The position numbers were made by a program, and so were the translations under genes. This document shows positions 33,708 through 41,638 of a stretch of DNA of 64,000 nt, in pieces. The notes under the pieces are model-generated. The model saw only the letters and a program-made list of their open reading frames with translations, ran no database searches and was not told the origin of the DNA. Position 1 is the stretch's first letter; each line of letters starts with the position of its first letter. The stretch is taken from the NCBI GenBank assembly GCA_963677245.1, contig OY781921.1, forward strand, positions 3,658,001-3,722,000. The letters are read 5' to 3'. The stretch comes from Saccharicrinis sp963677245 (GTDB lineage Bacteria; Bacteroidota; Bacteroidia; Bacteroidales; Marinilabiliaceae).

Positions 33708-34040
33708 ATGGAGAATAAGGATAATAGATGGGAAGAACTGTTGCTAAAGGTGAGTAAGCAATTTAATGTATTGGCAGATTTTGATTTTTTACTTTTTTTA
33801 GTCGGTATACAAGAAAAAGGTTCTGGCTTTATAAAATACTCCAAGGAGGAAAAAATGGATTTAATCAATTTGGCAAGATGTATTTTATTTGAGAAAACCG
33901 GTTATTATAAAAAAGAAGGAGAAGATGAAGCTGGCTGGCCTGAGTTTGCCGTAGTTAAAGATGTTAAGAAATTGTTGCCATCAGAAAGGGAAGCTATTTT
34001 GAAGGAGGCTATGATGTCCTACTTAGAAGATAAATTATAA
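33708..34040 (+). CDS. Hypothetical protein, first gene of the cyclophilin cluster
   Basis: A 110-residue soluble protein with helical patterns: WEELLLKVSKQFNVLADFDFLLFLVGIQEKG, YSKEEKMDLINLARCILFEKTGYYKKEG, and a C-terminal LPSEREAILKEAMMSYLEDKL. No signal peptide and no family that I recognise. It lies 15 bp before the first cyclophilin gene and probably shares its transcript. Confidence 0.7.
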   Translation: MENKDNRWEELLLKVSKQFNVLADFDFLLFLVGIQEKGSGFIKYSKEEKMDLINLARCILFEKTGYYKKEGEDEAGWPEFAVVKDVKKLLPSEREAILKEAMMSYLEDKL

Positions 34041-34055
34041 TAAAAACATAAACCT

Positions 34056-34922
34056 ATGAAGAATTTGGTTTTTCTGTGCAGCATTATTTTGTTGCTTGGA
34101 TTTACAGCATGTTCGCAAGATGTAACTGAACCCATCGTTTTAATTAAAACCAATGTGGGTGATATTAAGCTTAAGCTATATAACGAAACACCTGCACATC
34201 GAGATAATTTTATAAAGCTGGCTAAAGAAGGATTTTTAGACAGTACTATTTTTCATAGGGTGATTAAAGATTTTATGATTCAGGGTGGAGATCCGAACTC
34301 CAAAAATGCAAAACGAGGAGAAGTTCTGGGAGAAGGTGGTCCTGATTATACTTTGCCTGCAGAATTTCATTATCCTCAGTATTTTCACAAAAAGGGCGCT
34401 TTGGCTGCAGCAAGACAATCGGATGCTGTAAATCCTGAAAAGCGCTCCTCTGGTTCTCAGTTTTATATTGTGCAGGGAGAGCTGATTGAAGATTCGGAGC
34501 TTAATAAAATTGAACACCAAATGCGTGAAATGAAGCGAAGGGAAATTTTTAATGAGTTGCTTTTGCAATATGAAGATTCCCTAAATATGTTGCAAAAATC
34601 TGGTGATCGAAATAAAATGATGGCTATGCAGCAAAGTATTATGCAGGAAGTGAATATAAAATATGGAGAGCATCCGGAGTTTAATATCCCTGAGGAAGTA
34701 AAGGAAGTATACAAAACTGTTGGAGGAACTCCTCATTTAGACGGAAGTTATACTGTTTTTGGAGAAGTAATTGAAGATAAAAATATCATTGAAAAGATAA
34801 AATCCTGGTTTGGCAAAAAGTATGGATTTGAGGTAATTGACATCATTGCTAATGAAGAAAAAGATGCCAGAAATAGACCGTTCAAGGATATTCGTATGGA
34901 AGTAAAAGTGATTAAGGAGTAG
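34056..34922 (+). CDS. Cyclophilin-type peptidylprolyl isomerase, lipoprotein
   Basis: A 288-residue protein. The lipobox LLLGFTAC gives C19 as lipid anchor. The cyclophilin core reads ETPAHRDNFIKLAKEGFLDSTIFHRVIKDFMIQGGDPNS, RGEVLGEGGPDYTLPAEF, KKGALAAARQS, SSGSQFYIVQG and VGGTPHLDGSYTVFGEVIE. About 75 charged, helical residues are inserted between the FYIVQG and VGGTPHLDG strands, as in many Bacteroidota members. It catalyses proline isomerisation during folding of envelope proteins. It is first of three tandem paralogues. Confidence 0.92.
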   Translation: MKNLVFLCSIILLLGFTACSQDVTEPIVLIKTNVGDIKLKLYNETPAHRDNFIKLAKEGFLDSTIFHRVIKDFMIQGGDPNSKNAKRGEVLGEGGPDYTLPAEFHYPQYFHKKGALAAARQSDAVNPEKRSSGSQFYIVQGELIEDSELNKIEHQMREMKRREIFNELLLQYEDSLNMLQKSGDRNKMMAMQQSIMQEVNIKYGEHPEFNIPEEVKEVYKTVGGTPHLDGSYTVFGEVIEDKNIIEKIKSWFGKKYGFEVIDIIANEEKDARNRPFKDIRMEVKVIKE

Positions 34923-34926
34923 GTGT

Positions 34927-35730
34927 ATGTTGAGATCAGTATTTTTTTTATTATTGTTTTTAAGTGTTTCCGTTTATTCAGGAGCACAAAGCAGGTATGT
35001 AATTATAACCACCAACTTGGGCGATATTAAAATAATGCTGTATGATGATACGCCTAAACATCGTGATAGCTTTATTCAATTGGCGAATGAAGGGCATTTT
35101 GATGGAACCTTGTTTTATCGTGTGGTTAAGAATTTTGTCATTCAGGGAGGATCTTCCGATTCAAAAAATGCACCGGCAGGTAAACATATTGGTTATGGTA
35201 GTTCCAAGTTAAATATCGATTCAGAGTTTAGGGAAAATCGCTATCACAAGAGAGGGGTGATATGTGCCCCGCGGCAACCGGAGGATATTAATCATTTTAA
35301 AATGTCCGATGTAAGTCAATTTTATATTGTACAAGGAAAAGTATATACCAACGAAGAACTGGATTTGTTGGAGAAGGCAACGAATAATCCGATTAAAATA
35401 AAGCTTAAAAAGAAATATTATCTGCCATATAAAGAAGAACTGCAAAAACTGAAAACAGAGAATCCCAAGGAGTTTAATCGCAGGTTGCGCGAGATTAAAG
35501 AAAAGATCGCTTTTGATTATGCGCTATCGAATAAACTTGAATTTACAGAAGAGCAAAGGAAGGTTTATACAACCATAGGCGGTTTGCCGGAATTGGATGG
35601 AGAATATACTGTATTTGGAGAAGTAGTTAGTGGAATGAGTGTAGTCAATAAAATAGCGGCTCTAAAGACCGATAAAAATAGCAGACCTTTTACAGATGTG
35701 AAATTGGTAGTTAGGGTTTTAAAAAAATAG
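34927..35730 (+). CDS. Cyclophilin-type peptidylprolyl isomerase, secreted
   Basis: A 267-residue protein with a cleavable signal (MLRSVFFLLLFLSVSVYSGAQ). The cyclophilin core is clear: DTPKHRDSFIQLANEGHFDGTLFYRVVKNFVIQGGSSDSKNA, HKRGVICAPRQP, VSQFYIVQG and IGGLPELDGEYTVFGEV. The H of the FHRV motif is changed to Y (FYRV), which may lower activity. It has the same helical insert as the first copy. It starts 4 bp after the first cyclophilin gene. Confidence 0.9.
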   Translation: MLRSVFFLLLFLSVSVYSGAQSRYVIITTNLGDIKIMLYDDTPKHRDSFIQLANEGHFDGTLFYRVVKNFVIQGGSSDSKNAPAGKHIGYGSSKLNIDSEFRENRYHKRGVICAPRQPEDINHFKMSDVSQFYIVQGKVYTNEELDLLEKATNNPIKIKLKKKYYLPYKEELQKLKTENPKEFNRRLREIKEKIAFDYALSNKLEFTEEQRKVYTTIGGLPELDGEYTVFGEVVSGMSVVNKIAALKTDKNSRPFTDVKLVVRVLKK

Positions 35731-35733
35731 TTT

Positions 35734-37029
35734 ATGCGTATCGTAGGAGTTTTATTGTTTTTATCGCTACTTATTGGGTGTAAACCCAAAACACAAAAAA
35801 GCACTATTTCTAAAGAAGAATATGAACGCCCAAAAGGTTCCTATAAACGAAATATAAAGGGCATCGTTTCTATTGAAACTTTTGATCATTACAACAGGGT
35901 GTTAAATCAGGGTTATGGATTTTATATTGATCCCTATCATTTGGTGACTAATCTTGATCTGATTAAAGGAAGTTATAAAGCCAAAGTTTCTCCGGTTGGA
36001 ACAGATGATTTTCAGGATGTGGCAGGTTATACGGCTTATGATATAGACGAGAATCTGGTTATTTTAAAATCATGGCGTGAAAACCTGAATTATCTGCATC
36101 TGGATAAATCCATCAAGTCAATTCCTGATTCATTAGCCAGTCTGTATCGACGAAGTCGCAAGTTATATGCACCTAAAACCGGTGTTTCAGTCGTTTCAAA
36201 TGATAGCGTAAAAAAATATGTGTTAACAGAGAATTTAAAACCGGGATTGCCGGCTTTTACTTTTTTGCATCATCTTGTGGGTTTGGTTCAATCACAACAA
36301 ACAGATAGTGGAAATATATCTGTGCTGATTCCTTCTGTTCAAATTCAGAAACTGGCAAAGGAAAGTACTAAAGATCCCAAATCAATTTATGGGCTCAGAC
36401 GAAAAACAAACAAGGTTTATCCTTCTTATAAAAATATAAAGGGCTTTAGAATAGTTACAACAGAGGGAAACATTGATATTCGCTTGTACAATGAAACGCC
36501 TGTTTTCAGAGATAATTTTATCAAACTTGTCAGTGATCAGTTTTACGATAGCTTGTTGGTGCATAGGGTGATTAAAGATTTTTTAATTCAAACTGGTGCG
36601 GCAGATAGTAAGCATGCCAAAAAAGATGACGTGGTGGGTTGGCAGGGACCAGGTTATAACCTGAAAACAAATATTGTAAAAGGGCTCTTCCATAAAAGAG
36701 GAGCGGTGGCAGCTTCAAAGATGCCACCGGAGCGAAATCCTAAAGACCGATCGGATGGCTCACAGTTTTATATTATTTCTGGTAGGGTTTTTTCAGAGGG
36801 TGAATTAAAAGATATTGAAGAAGAAAAAGGATATCGGTTTTCACAACAACAAAAGCAAGTGTATAGCACAGTTGGAGGTGCACCACATTTAGATGGTGAT
36901 TATACCGTTTTTGGAGAAGTAACCAATGGGATGGATGTCGTGGATAAAATAGCAGGAGTAAAAACTTACGCTGTGGACAGGCCTGTAGACGATATTCGAG
37001 TGTTGAAAATTGAGATTTTAAAAAAATAG
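35734..37029 (+). CDS. Lipoprotein fusing a degenerate trypsin-like domain to a cyclophilin
   Basis: A 431-residue protein with lipobox LLIGC (C16). Residues about 40-210 follow the trypsin/Deg pattern: IVSIETFDHYNRVLNQGYGFYIDPYHLVTNLDLIKG, then YDIDENLVILK, then PGLPAF...LVGLVQS. The triad looks lost: the His of TNxH is D, and the GNSGGP serine loop is replaced by PGLPAF. Residues about 230-431 are a cyclophilin (FHKRGAVAASKMPPE, DGSQFYIISG, VGGAPHLDGDYTVFGEV) with a short insert. It starts 3 bp after the second cyclophilin. A binding rather than protease role is inferred. Confidence 0.85.
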   Translation: MRIVGVLLFLSLLIGCKPKTQKSTISKEEYERPKGSYKRNIKGIVSIETFDHYNRVLNQGYGFYIDPYHLVTNLDLIKGSYKAKVSPVGTDDFQDVAGYTAYDIDENLVILKSWRENLNYLHLDKSIKSIPDSLASLYRRSRKLYAPKTGVSVVSNDSVKKYVLTENLKPGLPAFTFLHHLVGLVQSQQTDSGNISVLIPSVQIQKLAKESTKDPKSIYGLRRKTNKVYPSYKNIKGFRIVTTEGNIDIRLYNETPVFRDNFIKLVSDQFYDSLLVHRVIKDFLIQTGAADSKHAKKDDVVGWQGPGYNLKTNIVKGLFHKRGAVAASKMPPERNPKDRSDGSQFYIISGRVFSEGELKDIEEEKGYRFSQQQKQVYSTVGGAPHLDGDYTVFGEVTNGMDVVDKIAGVKTYAVDRPVDDIRVLKIEILKK

Positions 37030-37108
37030 AAAGAATTAACTGTGCAGCCTTTGTTGCCAGGTTCCTTTCTTTTTAATAAAAACTAAGCGTGTAATTGTTT
37101 GCTTTTAT

Positions 37109-37116
37109 TAAATTTG
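37109..37116 (+). promoter_or_regulatory. Bacteroidota-type -7 box for pheS
   Basis: TAAATTTG matches TAnnTTTG and lies 33 bp before the pheS start. No good -33 box is seen at the usual distance. Confidence 0.4.
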
Positions 37117-37148
37117 CAAACTTAAATGAACGAAAAATAGAGCCAGCA

Positions 37149-38168
37149 ATGCTTGACAGAATAAAAGCTTTACAGGAGGAAATTAAACAGCTAACGGCTA
37201 AATCGGCAGATGAAGCAGAACATCTGCGTATTAAATATTTAAGTAAAAAGGGAATTATCTCTGAGTTATTTAATGAATTTAAAACGATACCGAACGAGCA
37301 AAAGCGTGAAGTAGGTAAGGTTATCAATGTGCTTAAAAATGAAGCACAGGATATGATCAATAACCTTAAAGAAGGATTTAGCAATACGCAGGTAAAAGGT
37401 ACCGGTGTTGATTTAACTTTGCCGGGAACCCTAATGAAATTAGGAAGTCGTCATCCGCTTTCATTAGTAAGAAATGAAATTGTAGATATTTTCAGTAGAC
37501 TTGGTTTTAACGTTTCTGAAGGACCAGAAATTGAAGATGATTTTCATGTATTTACTGCTTTAAATTTCCCTGAAGAGCACCCTGCCAGAGATATGCAGGA
37601 TACTTTCTTTATCGAAAAAGATCCGGATGTTTTATTACGTACGCATACCTCTTCTGTTCAGGTTCGTGTAATGGAAAAATCAGAGCCGCCAATTCGTTCA
37701 ATTTTTCCGGGACGTGTTTTTCGAAATGAAGCTATTTCAGCCAGAGCACACTGTATTTTCCATCAGGTAGAAGGTTTGTATATTGATGAAAATGTATCTT
37801 TTGCAGATCTAAAACAAACGCTTTTATATTTTGCTAAGGAAATGTTTGGCGAAAAAACACAAATTCGTTTGCGTCCTTCTTATTTCCCATTTACGGAACC
37901 ATCTGCTGAGATGGATATTTCTTGTTCACTTTGTGGAGGTAAAGGTTGTAATGTTTGTAAATACACCGGTTGGGTTGAAATATTAGGTTGCGGAATGGTT
38001 GATCCAAATGTGCTGGAGTATTCTAATATTGATAGTGAAAAATATACCGGATTTGCTTTTGGTATGGGAATAGAAAGAATTACGATGTTAAAATATCAAA
38101 TCAAAGATATTCGACTGTTCTTTGAGAACGATGTGCGTTTTCTGGAACAGTTTAAAGCGAATATTTAG
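37149..38168 (+). CDS. pheS: Phenylalanine--tRNA ligase alpha subunit
   Basis: 339 residues from ATG 37149 (MLDRIKALQEEIKQL), the usual family start. It has the N-terminal coiled coil, then class II motifs: motif 1 GSRHPLSLVRNEIVDIFSRLGF, motif 2 FPGRVFRNEAISARAHCIFHQVEGLYID, and motif 3 GFAFGMGIERITMLKY. A cysteine cluster CSLCGGKGCNVCKYTGW, near residue 258, is common in this phylum. It charges tRNA-Phe together with PheT, which is not in the window. A strong bidirectional terminator follows. Confidence 0.97.
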   Translation: MLDRIKALQEEIKQLTAKSADEAEHLRIKYLSKKGIISELFNEFKTIPNEQKREVGKVINVLKNEAQDMINNLKEGFSNTQVKGTGVDLTLPGTLMKLGSRHPLSLVRNEIVDIFSRLGFNVSEGPEIEDDFHVFTALNFPEEHPARDMQDTFFIEKDPDVLLRTHTSSVQVRVMEKSEPPIRSIFPGRVFRNEAISARAHCIFHQVEGLYIDENVSFADLKQTLLYFAKEMFGEKTQIRLRPSYFPFTEPSAEMDISCSLCGGKGCNVCKYTGWVEILGCGMVDPNVLEYSNIDSEKYTGFAFGMGIERITMLKYQIKDIRLFFENDVRFLEQFKANI

Positions 38169-38186
38169 ATTGAAGAAAAAATACAG

Positions 38187-38216
38187 AAAGCCGGCCTTGT
38201 TAGAGCCGGCTTTTTT
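38187..38216 (+). terminator. Terminator after pheS (bidirectional)
   Basis: A perfect 9-bp stem AAAGCCGGC / GCCGGCTTT with a 9-nt loop is followed by T residues on the plus strand, and A residues precede it. It also overlaps the stop of the convergent Rieske-like gene. Confidence 0.88.
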
Positions 38217-38679
38217 AATTCCATATATGTAAATTCCCGTTACGAACTTCTGTGTTGTATTTCTTTAAAGGCCACTTCGAGGGACCTTCTAAAACTCCGC
38301 CATATTCATTGGCAATACTAAAAACAGAACCACAGGTAGGGCATATACAATTAATACCGTCTTCCTCCAACTCTACTAAACTACTCATACTTTTTTCGTA
38401 TGGGCACATAATATCGAATGCATAATATTCGTCTGCAGTAAGCATAAATATGGCCACGCCTGCAGTTCCAATAGTTCTTCCGTATGTATCTCGGTTAACA
38501 ATAAAAGGATTGGATTGTGTATAGGCAGGATCTATATTAATAAAATCAATCTGCGTTGTAAACCGAACATTAGGAATAATCTCTTCGGATTCTTCTTTAC
38601 AAGAATATGAAAAGAATGTGCTAATTAAAAGGACTAAGCCTAAATAATAATATTTCAATTGAGGATTTTTAATCTTCAT
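38215..38679 (-). CDS. Rieske-like lipoprotein with altered cluster ligands
   Basis: A 154-residue protein with a lipoprotein signal (lipid anchor C27). A beta-rich domain follows that keeps the Rieske layout: AFDIMCPYEKS at 88-98 and CICPTCGSVFSIANEYGGVLEGPSKWPLKKY from residue 111. The usual ligands are C-x-H and C-x2-H. Here the histidines are replaced by Y94 and C116, leaving C92, C111, C113 and C116. It might bind a different metal site or none. Similar small lipoproteins occur across Bacteroidota. No partner gene is adjacent. Confidence 0.7.
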   Translation of the reverse strand: MKIKNPQLKYYYLGLVLLISTFFSYSCKEESEEIIPNVRFTTQIDFINIDPAYTQSNPFIVNRDTYGRTIGTAGVAIFMLTADEYYAFDIMCPYEKSMSSLVELEEDGINCICPTCGSVFSIANEYGGVLEGPSKWPLKKYNTEVRNGNLHIWN

Positions 38680-38869
38680 AATTCATTTCATTAGTTTTTC
38701 TCACACTATACTTAGATAGAAAAAAAATGTCAATTACTCTTCTAATTAAGCTGTATATAAAAGAATATACATGCCAGTGCAAACATATTAATTTCAGTTA
38801 TAGAAAAAGAGTGTATTTTTATATTTATTAAACAGATATTTTTTAACTTTAGTGTTTCAAAAAAATATT

Positions 38870-39247
38870 ATGGAAGATTTAGGCGATTTTTTATATATCA
38901 TATTAGCTATTGTTGGAGTTATCTTTAGTATTCTGAAAAAGAATAAGAAAGCTGCAGCTGATGTACCGCCAGTTGTTCTTCAGGATGATGGTGAGGATAT
39001 GATGTCGCCGGTATCAGATGATAATGAGATAATCAATATTCCAAAGTTCGAGAAAGTAAAGGAGTCAAAGAGTCAATCGGTAGGGGAAAGAATAAAGCAA
39101 ATGGAATCAAGCTATCAACCAATACAGAAAAAGACCAGCGCTAAAACTGAAAAGAAAATAGAAGTGGAAGACAATACTTCTGGTTTTGAGTTTGATATAA
39201 GAAAAGCTGTCATATACTCCGAGATACTAAAAAGGCCTGAGTTTTAA
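38870..39247 (+). CDS. Small single-span membrane protein, hypothetical
   Basis: 125 residues from ATG 38870 (MEDLGDFLYIILAIVGVIFSILKKNKK); six codons upstream in frame look non-coding. One N-terminal membrane helix is followed by a charged, low-complexity cytoplasmic tail and a conserved-looking end (GFEFDIRKAVIYSEILKRPEF). The family is unknown but this architecture and ending are familiar from Bacteroidota genomes. It lies upstream of greA. Confidence 0.7.
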   Translation: MEDLGDFLYIILAIVGVIFSILKKNKKAAADVPPVVLQDDGEDMMSPVSDDNEIINIPKFEKVKESKSQSVGERIKQMESSYQPIQKKTSAKTEKKIEVEDNTSGFEFDIRKAVIYSEILKRPEF

Positions 39248-39279
39248 TAGGCAAATTTCTGGTTTAGTACATTATTTTA

Positions 39280-39287
39280 TATCTTTG
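39280..39287 (+). promoter_or_regulatory. Bacteroidota-type -7 box ahead of greA
   Basis: TATCTTTG fits TAnnTTTG exactly. A start near 39294 would place the hairpin at 39293-39320 at the very 5' end of the greA transcript. Confidence 0.45.
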
Positions 39288-39292
39288 CATAC

Positions 39293-39328
39293 AAAGAGTT
39301 TCGGTTTTCCGGGATTCTTTATTTTTTT
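39293..39328 (+). terminator. Terminator-like hairpin in the greA leader or after the upstream gene
   Basis: A 12-bp stem (39293-39304 with 39309-39320, three G-T wobbles, TTTT loop) is followed by a T7 tract at 39322-39328. It stands between the -7 box and the greA start. It is either the terminator of the membrane-protein gene or an attenuator in the greA leader. Confidence 0.65.
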
Positions 39329-39358
39329 ATATAGTAACCACAATAAGGAGGAAGAAAG

Positions 39359-39832
39359 ATGTCAAACGTAAGTTATCTTACCGAAGAGGGTTTGAGAAAA
39401 TTAAAAGAAGAGTTACACCAGTTAGAATCGGTGGAACGCCCAAGTATATCAGCTCAGATTGCTGAAGCTCGTGATAAAGGTGATTTATCAGAAAATGCTG
39501 AATATGATGCTGCAAAAGAAGCTCAGGGTTTGTTGGAAATGAAAATTTCTAGACTAAAGAATTTATTAGCTAATTCCCGAATCATTGATGAGTCAAAAAT
39601 AGATACATCGAAAGTGCAGTTATTAAATAAGGTGAAAATTAAAAACCTTAAAAATAATGCTGAGATGACTTATACATTAGTTCCTGAGAGTGAAGCTAAC
39701 CTGAAAGAAGGAAAGTTATCAATTGATACACCCATTGCAAAAGGCTTGCTAGGTAAAAAAGTAGGTGATCAGGCGGAGATAAAGGTACCATCAGGTTTAA
39801 TGACTTTTGAGATCGTGGAGATTTCTATTTAA
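39359..39832 (+). CDS. greA: Transcript cleavage factor GreA
   Basis: A 157-residue protein. The N-terminal coiled-coil includes YLTEEGLRKLKEELHQLE and the acidic tip ARDKGDLSENAEYDAAKEAQ (D and E that act at the RNA polymerase centre). The FKBP-like C-terminal domain contains KVQLLNKVKIKN and PIAKGLLGKKVGDQAEIKVP. It rescues backtracked RNA polymerase. The start is supported by an unusually good Shine-Dalgarno AAGGAGG at 39345-39351. The HIT gene follows after 28 bp. Confidence 0.97.
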   Translation: MSNVSYLTEEGLRKLKEELHQLESVERPSISAQIAEARDKGDLSENAEYDAAKEAQGLLEMKISRLKNLLANSRIIDESKIDTSKVQLLNKVKIKNLKNNAEMTYTLVPESEANLKEGKLSIDTPIAKGLLGKKVGDQAEIKVPSGLMTFEIVEISI

Positions 39833-39860
39833 TATTATTCGCATTCTTAAAACCAATACC

Positions 39861-40253
39861 ATGTCAACCATTTTTTCAAAAATAATTGCTGGTGATATTC
39901 CTTGTTATAAAATTGCAGAGGATGAAAAGTACTTTGCTTTTTTGGATATCAATCCCTTACAAGAAGGTCATACATTGGTTATCCCCAAAGTAGAAGTGGA
40001 TTATATTTTTGATCTGGATGATAATACCTTAGCAGGATTGCATGTCTTTGCCCAAAAAATTGCTAAAGCAATTGATAAGGCTGTGACTTGTAAGCGAGTT
40101 GGAGTAGCTGTTTTAGGTTTGGAAGTGCCACATGCTCATGTTCATCTGGTTCCTCTTCAGGGTGAAGGTGACTTAAACTTTGCAAAACCCAAAAAGCAAT
40201 TTACTCCGGAAGAATTTAATGCAACAGCTGAAAATATAAAGCAATTTTTATAG
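39861..40253 (+). CDS. HIT-family hydrolase
   Basis: 131 residues from ATG 39861 (MSTIFSKIIAGDIPCYKIAEDEKYFAFLDINPLQEGHTLVIPK). It has the histidine triad HAHVHLVPL at the catalytic site. HIT proteins of this HinT-like type hydrolyse nucleotide phosphoramidates. Position 28 bp behind greA suggests a shared transcript. A terminator follows. Confidence 0.92.
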   Translation: MSTIFSKIIAGDIPCYKIAEDEKYFAFLDINPLQEGHTLVIPKVEVDYIFDLDDNTLAGLHVFAQKIAKAIDKAVTCKRVGVAVLGLEVPHAHVHLVPLQGEGDLNFAKPKKQFTPEEFNATAENIKQFL

Positions 40254-40272
40254 CAGTAAAAAATATCAAAAG

Positions 40273-40304
40273 AAGGTGGAAATAGAAGTTTCTACCTTTT
40301 TTTT
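40273..40304 (+). terminator. Terminator after the HIT gene
   Basis: Stem AAGGTGGAAA / TTTCTACCTT (one G-T wobble) with a 6-nt loop and a T-run of about eight, 20 bp after the stop. Confidence 0.85.
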
Positions 40305-40336
40305 GCTCTATATTTTGATAGAATAGAAACTGAACT

Positions 40337-40882
40337 TTAAAATTCAGCCTGGCTATCAGTATCTAAATATAAATCAACTAAACCTTCAGGCAATTGAGTT
40401 TCCAAAGTCTTATTTCCATCATCAATATTTAGTATAAAATCTTCATGAATCGGCATAAGCACTTCTTTCCCTTCGTAATCTAGTATGAATATAGGGTTGT
40501 CTGATATTTCTTGTAAGTCAATAATTGTACCTACATAACCTTTAATTTTGTCATTTACTTTATAACCTTTTAAGGCAATAGGTATATATTCATCGCTTTC
40601 TTCAAGATCATCCTTATCCAGATAAACCTGAGTGCCTGATAAATCCTTTGCTTTGTTTTCAGAATCAACAGTCTCCAGTTTTATGTAAATGCTTTTATTA
40701 CTTTTAACTCTGTAAGATTCAACATAAAAAGGTACTAGTCCGTTATCGATATCTAACAATAAAAATTCAGGATCAATATTTTCGGCATAAATACCTTCGC
40801 CTAAAGTAAGTGCAATTTCACCTTTTACGCCATGAGGCTTTTGTAAAAAACCAATTTGTGTAGAATCGCTATATTCAATCAT
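40337..40882 (-). CDS. rimM: Ribosome maturation factor RimM
   Basis: A 181-residue protein with the N-terminal TQIGFLQKPHGVKGEIALTL and a PRC-barrel-like second half: KVNDKIKGYVGTIIDLQEISDNPIFILDYEGKEVLMPIHEDFI. RimM binds S19 in the 30S head and helps late assembly. It lies 100 bp downstream of rpsP, its usual partner, with a terminator-like hairpin in between. Confidence 0.93.
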   Translation of the reverse strand: MIEYSDSTQIGFLQKPHGVKGEIALTLGEGIYAENIDPEFLLLDIDNGLVPFYVESYRVKSNKSIYIKLETVDSENKAKDLSGTQVYLDKDDLEESDEYIPIALKGYKVNDKIKGYVGTIIDLQEISDNPIFILDYEGKEVLMPIHEDFILNIDDGNKTLETQLPEGLVDLYLDTDSQAEF

Positions 40883-40932
40883 GTCTGCCTTATTTTGAAT
40901 CGTTAAAAATAATCAAATACAGGGCATAAAAA

Positions 40933-40955
40933 AACCCTCACGTTAAATGAGGGTT
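40933..40955 (-). terminator. Terminator or attenuator between rpsP and rimM
   Basis: A perfect 8-bp stem AACCCTCA / TGAGGGTT with a 7-nt loop. On the minus strand it is followed by a run of T. Partial readthrough would lower rimM relative to rpsP. Confidence 0.7.
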
Positions 40956-40982
40956 ATTTTATTCAAAAGAAATAATTTCAAA

Positions 40983-41552
40983 TTATTCAGCAGTTGGTTC
41001 TTCAGCAGCAGCATCTCCTTCGCTGGCAGCTTCTTCACCTTCTGTTGCTTCAGCAGCAGCCTCTGCATTTGCAGCTTCAGCCTCTGCAGCTAATTCAGAT
41101 TTCTTTTTAGCGATAGCTTCAGCTCTTTCGCTGTTAATCTTAGCTTCACGCTCAAGATTTTCTTTAGCAGCATCAGCAGCTTTACCAGCTAAACCATCAA
41201 CTTTAGCTTGAACTTTAGCTTCTTTTTCAGTTAACCAAGCCTGAAATCTTTTTTCAGCTTCAGCTTCATCAAAAGCACCTTTTTTAACTCCGTCTAAAAG
41301 GTGTTTTTTCATCATTACCCCTTTATACGACAAGATTGCTCTTGCTGTATCAGTAGGTTGCGCTCCGTTTTGTAACCAAGTAAGCGCTTTATCGAAATTT
41401 AAATCGATAGTAGCAGGATTGGTGTTTGGATTGTAAGATCCAATACGCTCAATGTACTTACCATCACGTGGTGCTCTGCTATCTGCTACCACTACGTGGT
41501 AGAAAGCATGCCTTTTACGTCCGTGTCTTGCTAGTCTAATTTTTACTGGCAT
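40983..41552 (-). CDS. rpsP: 30S ribosomal protein S16 with long Ala/Glu-rich tail
   Basis: A 189-residue protein. The first 85 residues are canonical S16 (MPVKIRLARHGRKRHAFYHVVVADSRAPRDGKYIERIGSYNP and TDTARAILSYKGVMMKKHLLDG). The last 100 or so form a charged, alanine- and glutamate-rich extension with coiled-coil character, ending AAAEEPTAE. Such long tails are normal in this phylum. A TATCTTTG promoter box lies at 41609-41616 upstream. Confidence 0.96.
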   Translation of the reverse strand: MPVKIRLARHGRKRHAFYHVVVADSRAPRDGKYIERIGSYNPNTNPATIDLNFDKALTWLQNGAQPTDTARAILSYKGVMMKKHLLDGVKKGAFDEAEAEKRFQAWLTEKEAKVQAKVDGLAGKAADAAKENLEREAKINSERAEAIAKKKSELAAEAEAANAEAAAEATEGEEAASEGDAAAEEPTAE

Positions 41553-41608
41553 GTGTTTAAAATTTTATTTGTTTAACAAATCTTGCAAAAAACTCTGTTT
41601 TGCGGGCG

Positions 41609-41616
41609 CAAAGATA
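41609..41616 (-). promoter_or_regulatory. Bacteroidota-type -7 box for rpsP
   Basis: Minus-strand TATCTTTG, an exact match to TAnnTTTG, lies 57 bp before the rpsP start and implies a leader of about 50 nt. Confidence 0.45.
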
Positions 41617-41638
41617 AGTAATAAATTTAATAATTAAA

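Noticed and set aside
36382..36564. Minus-strand frame inside the third cyclophilin gene
   Set aside because: It is a shadow of the strongly supported plus-strand gene.
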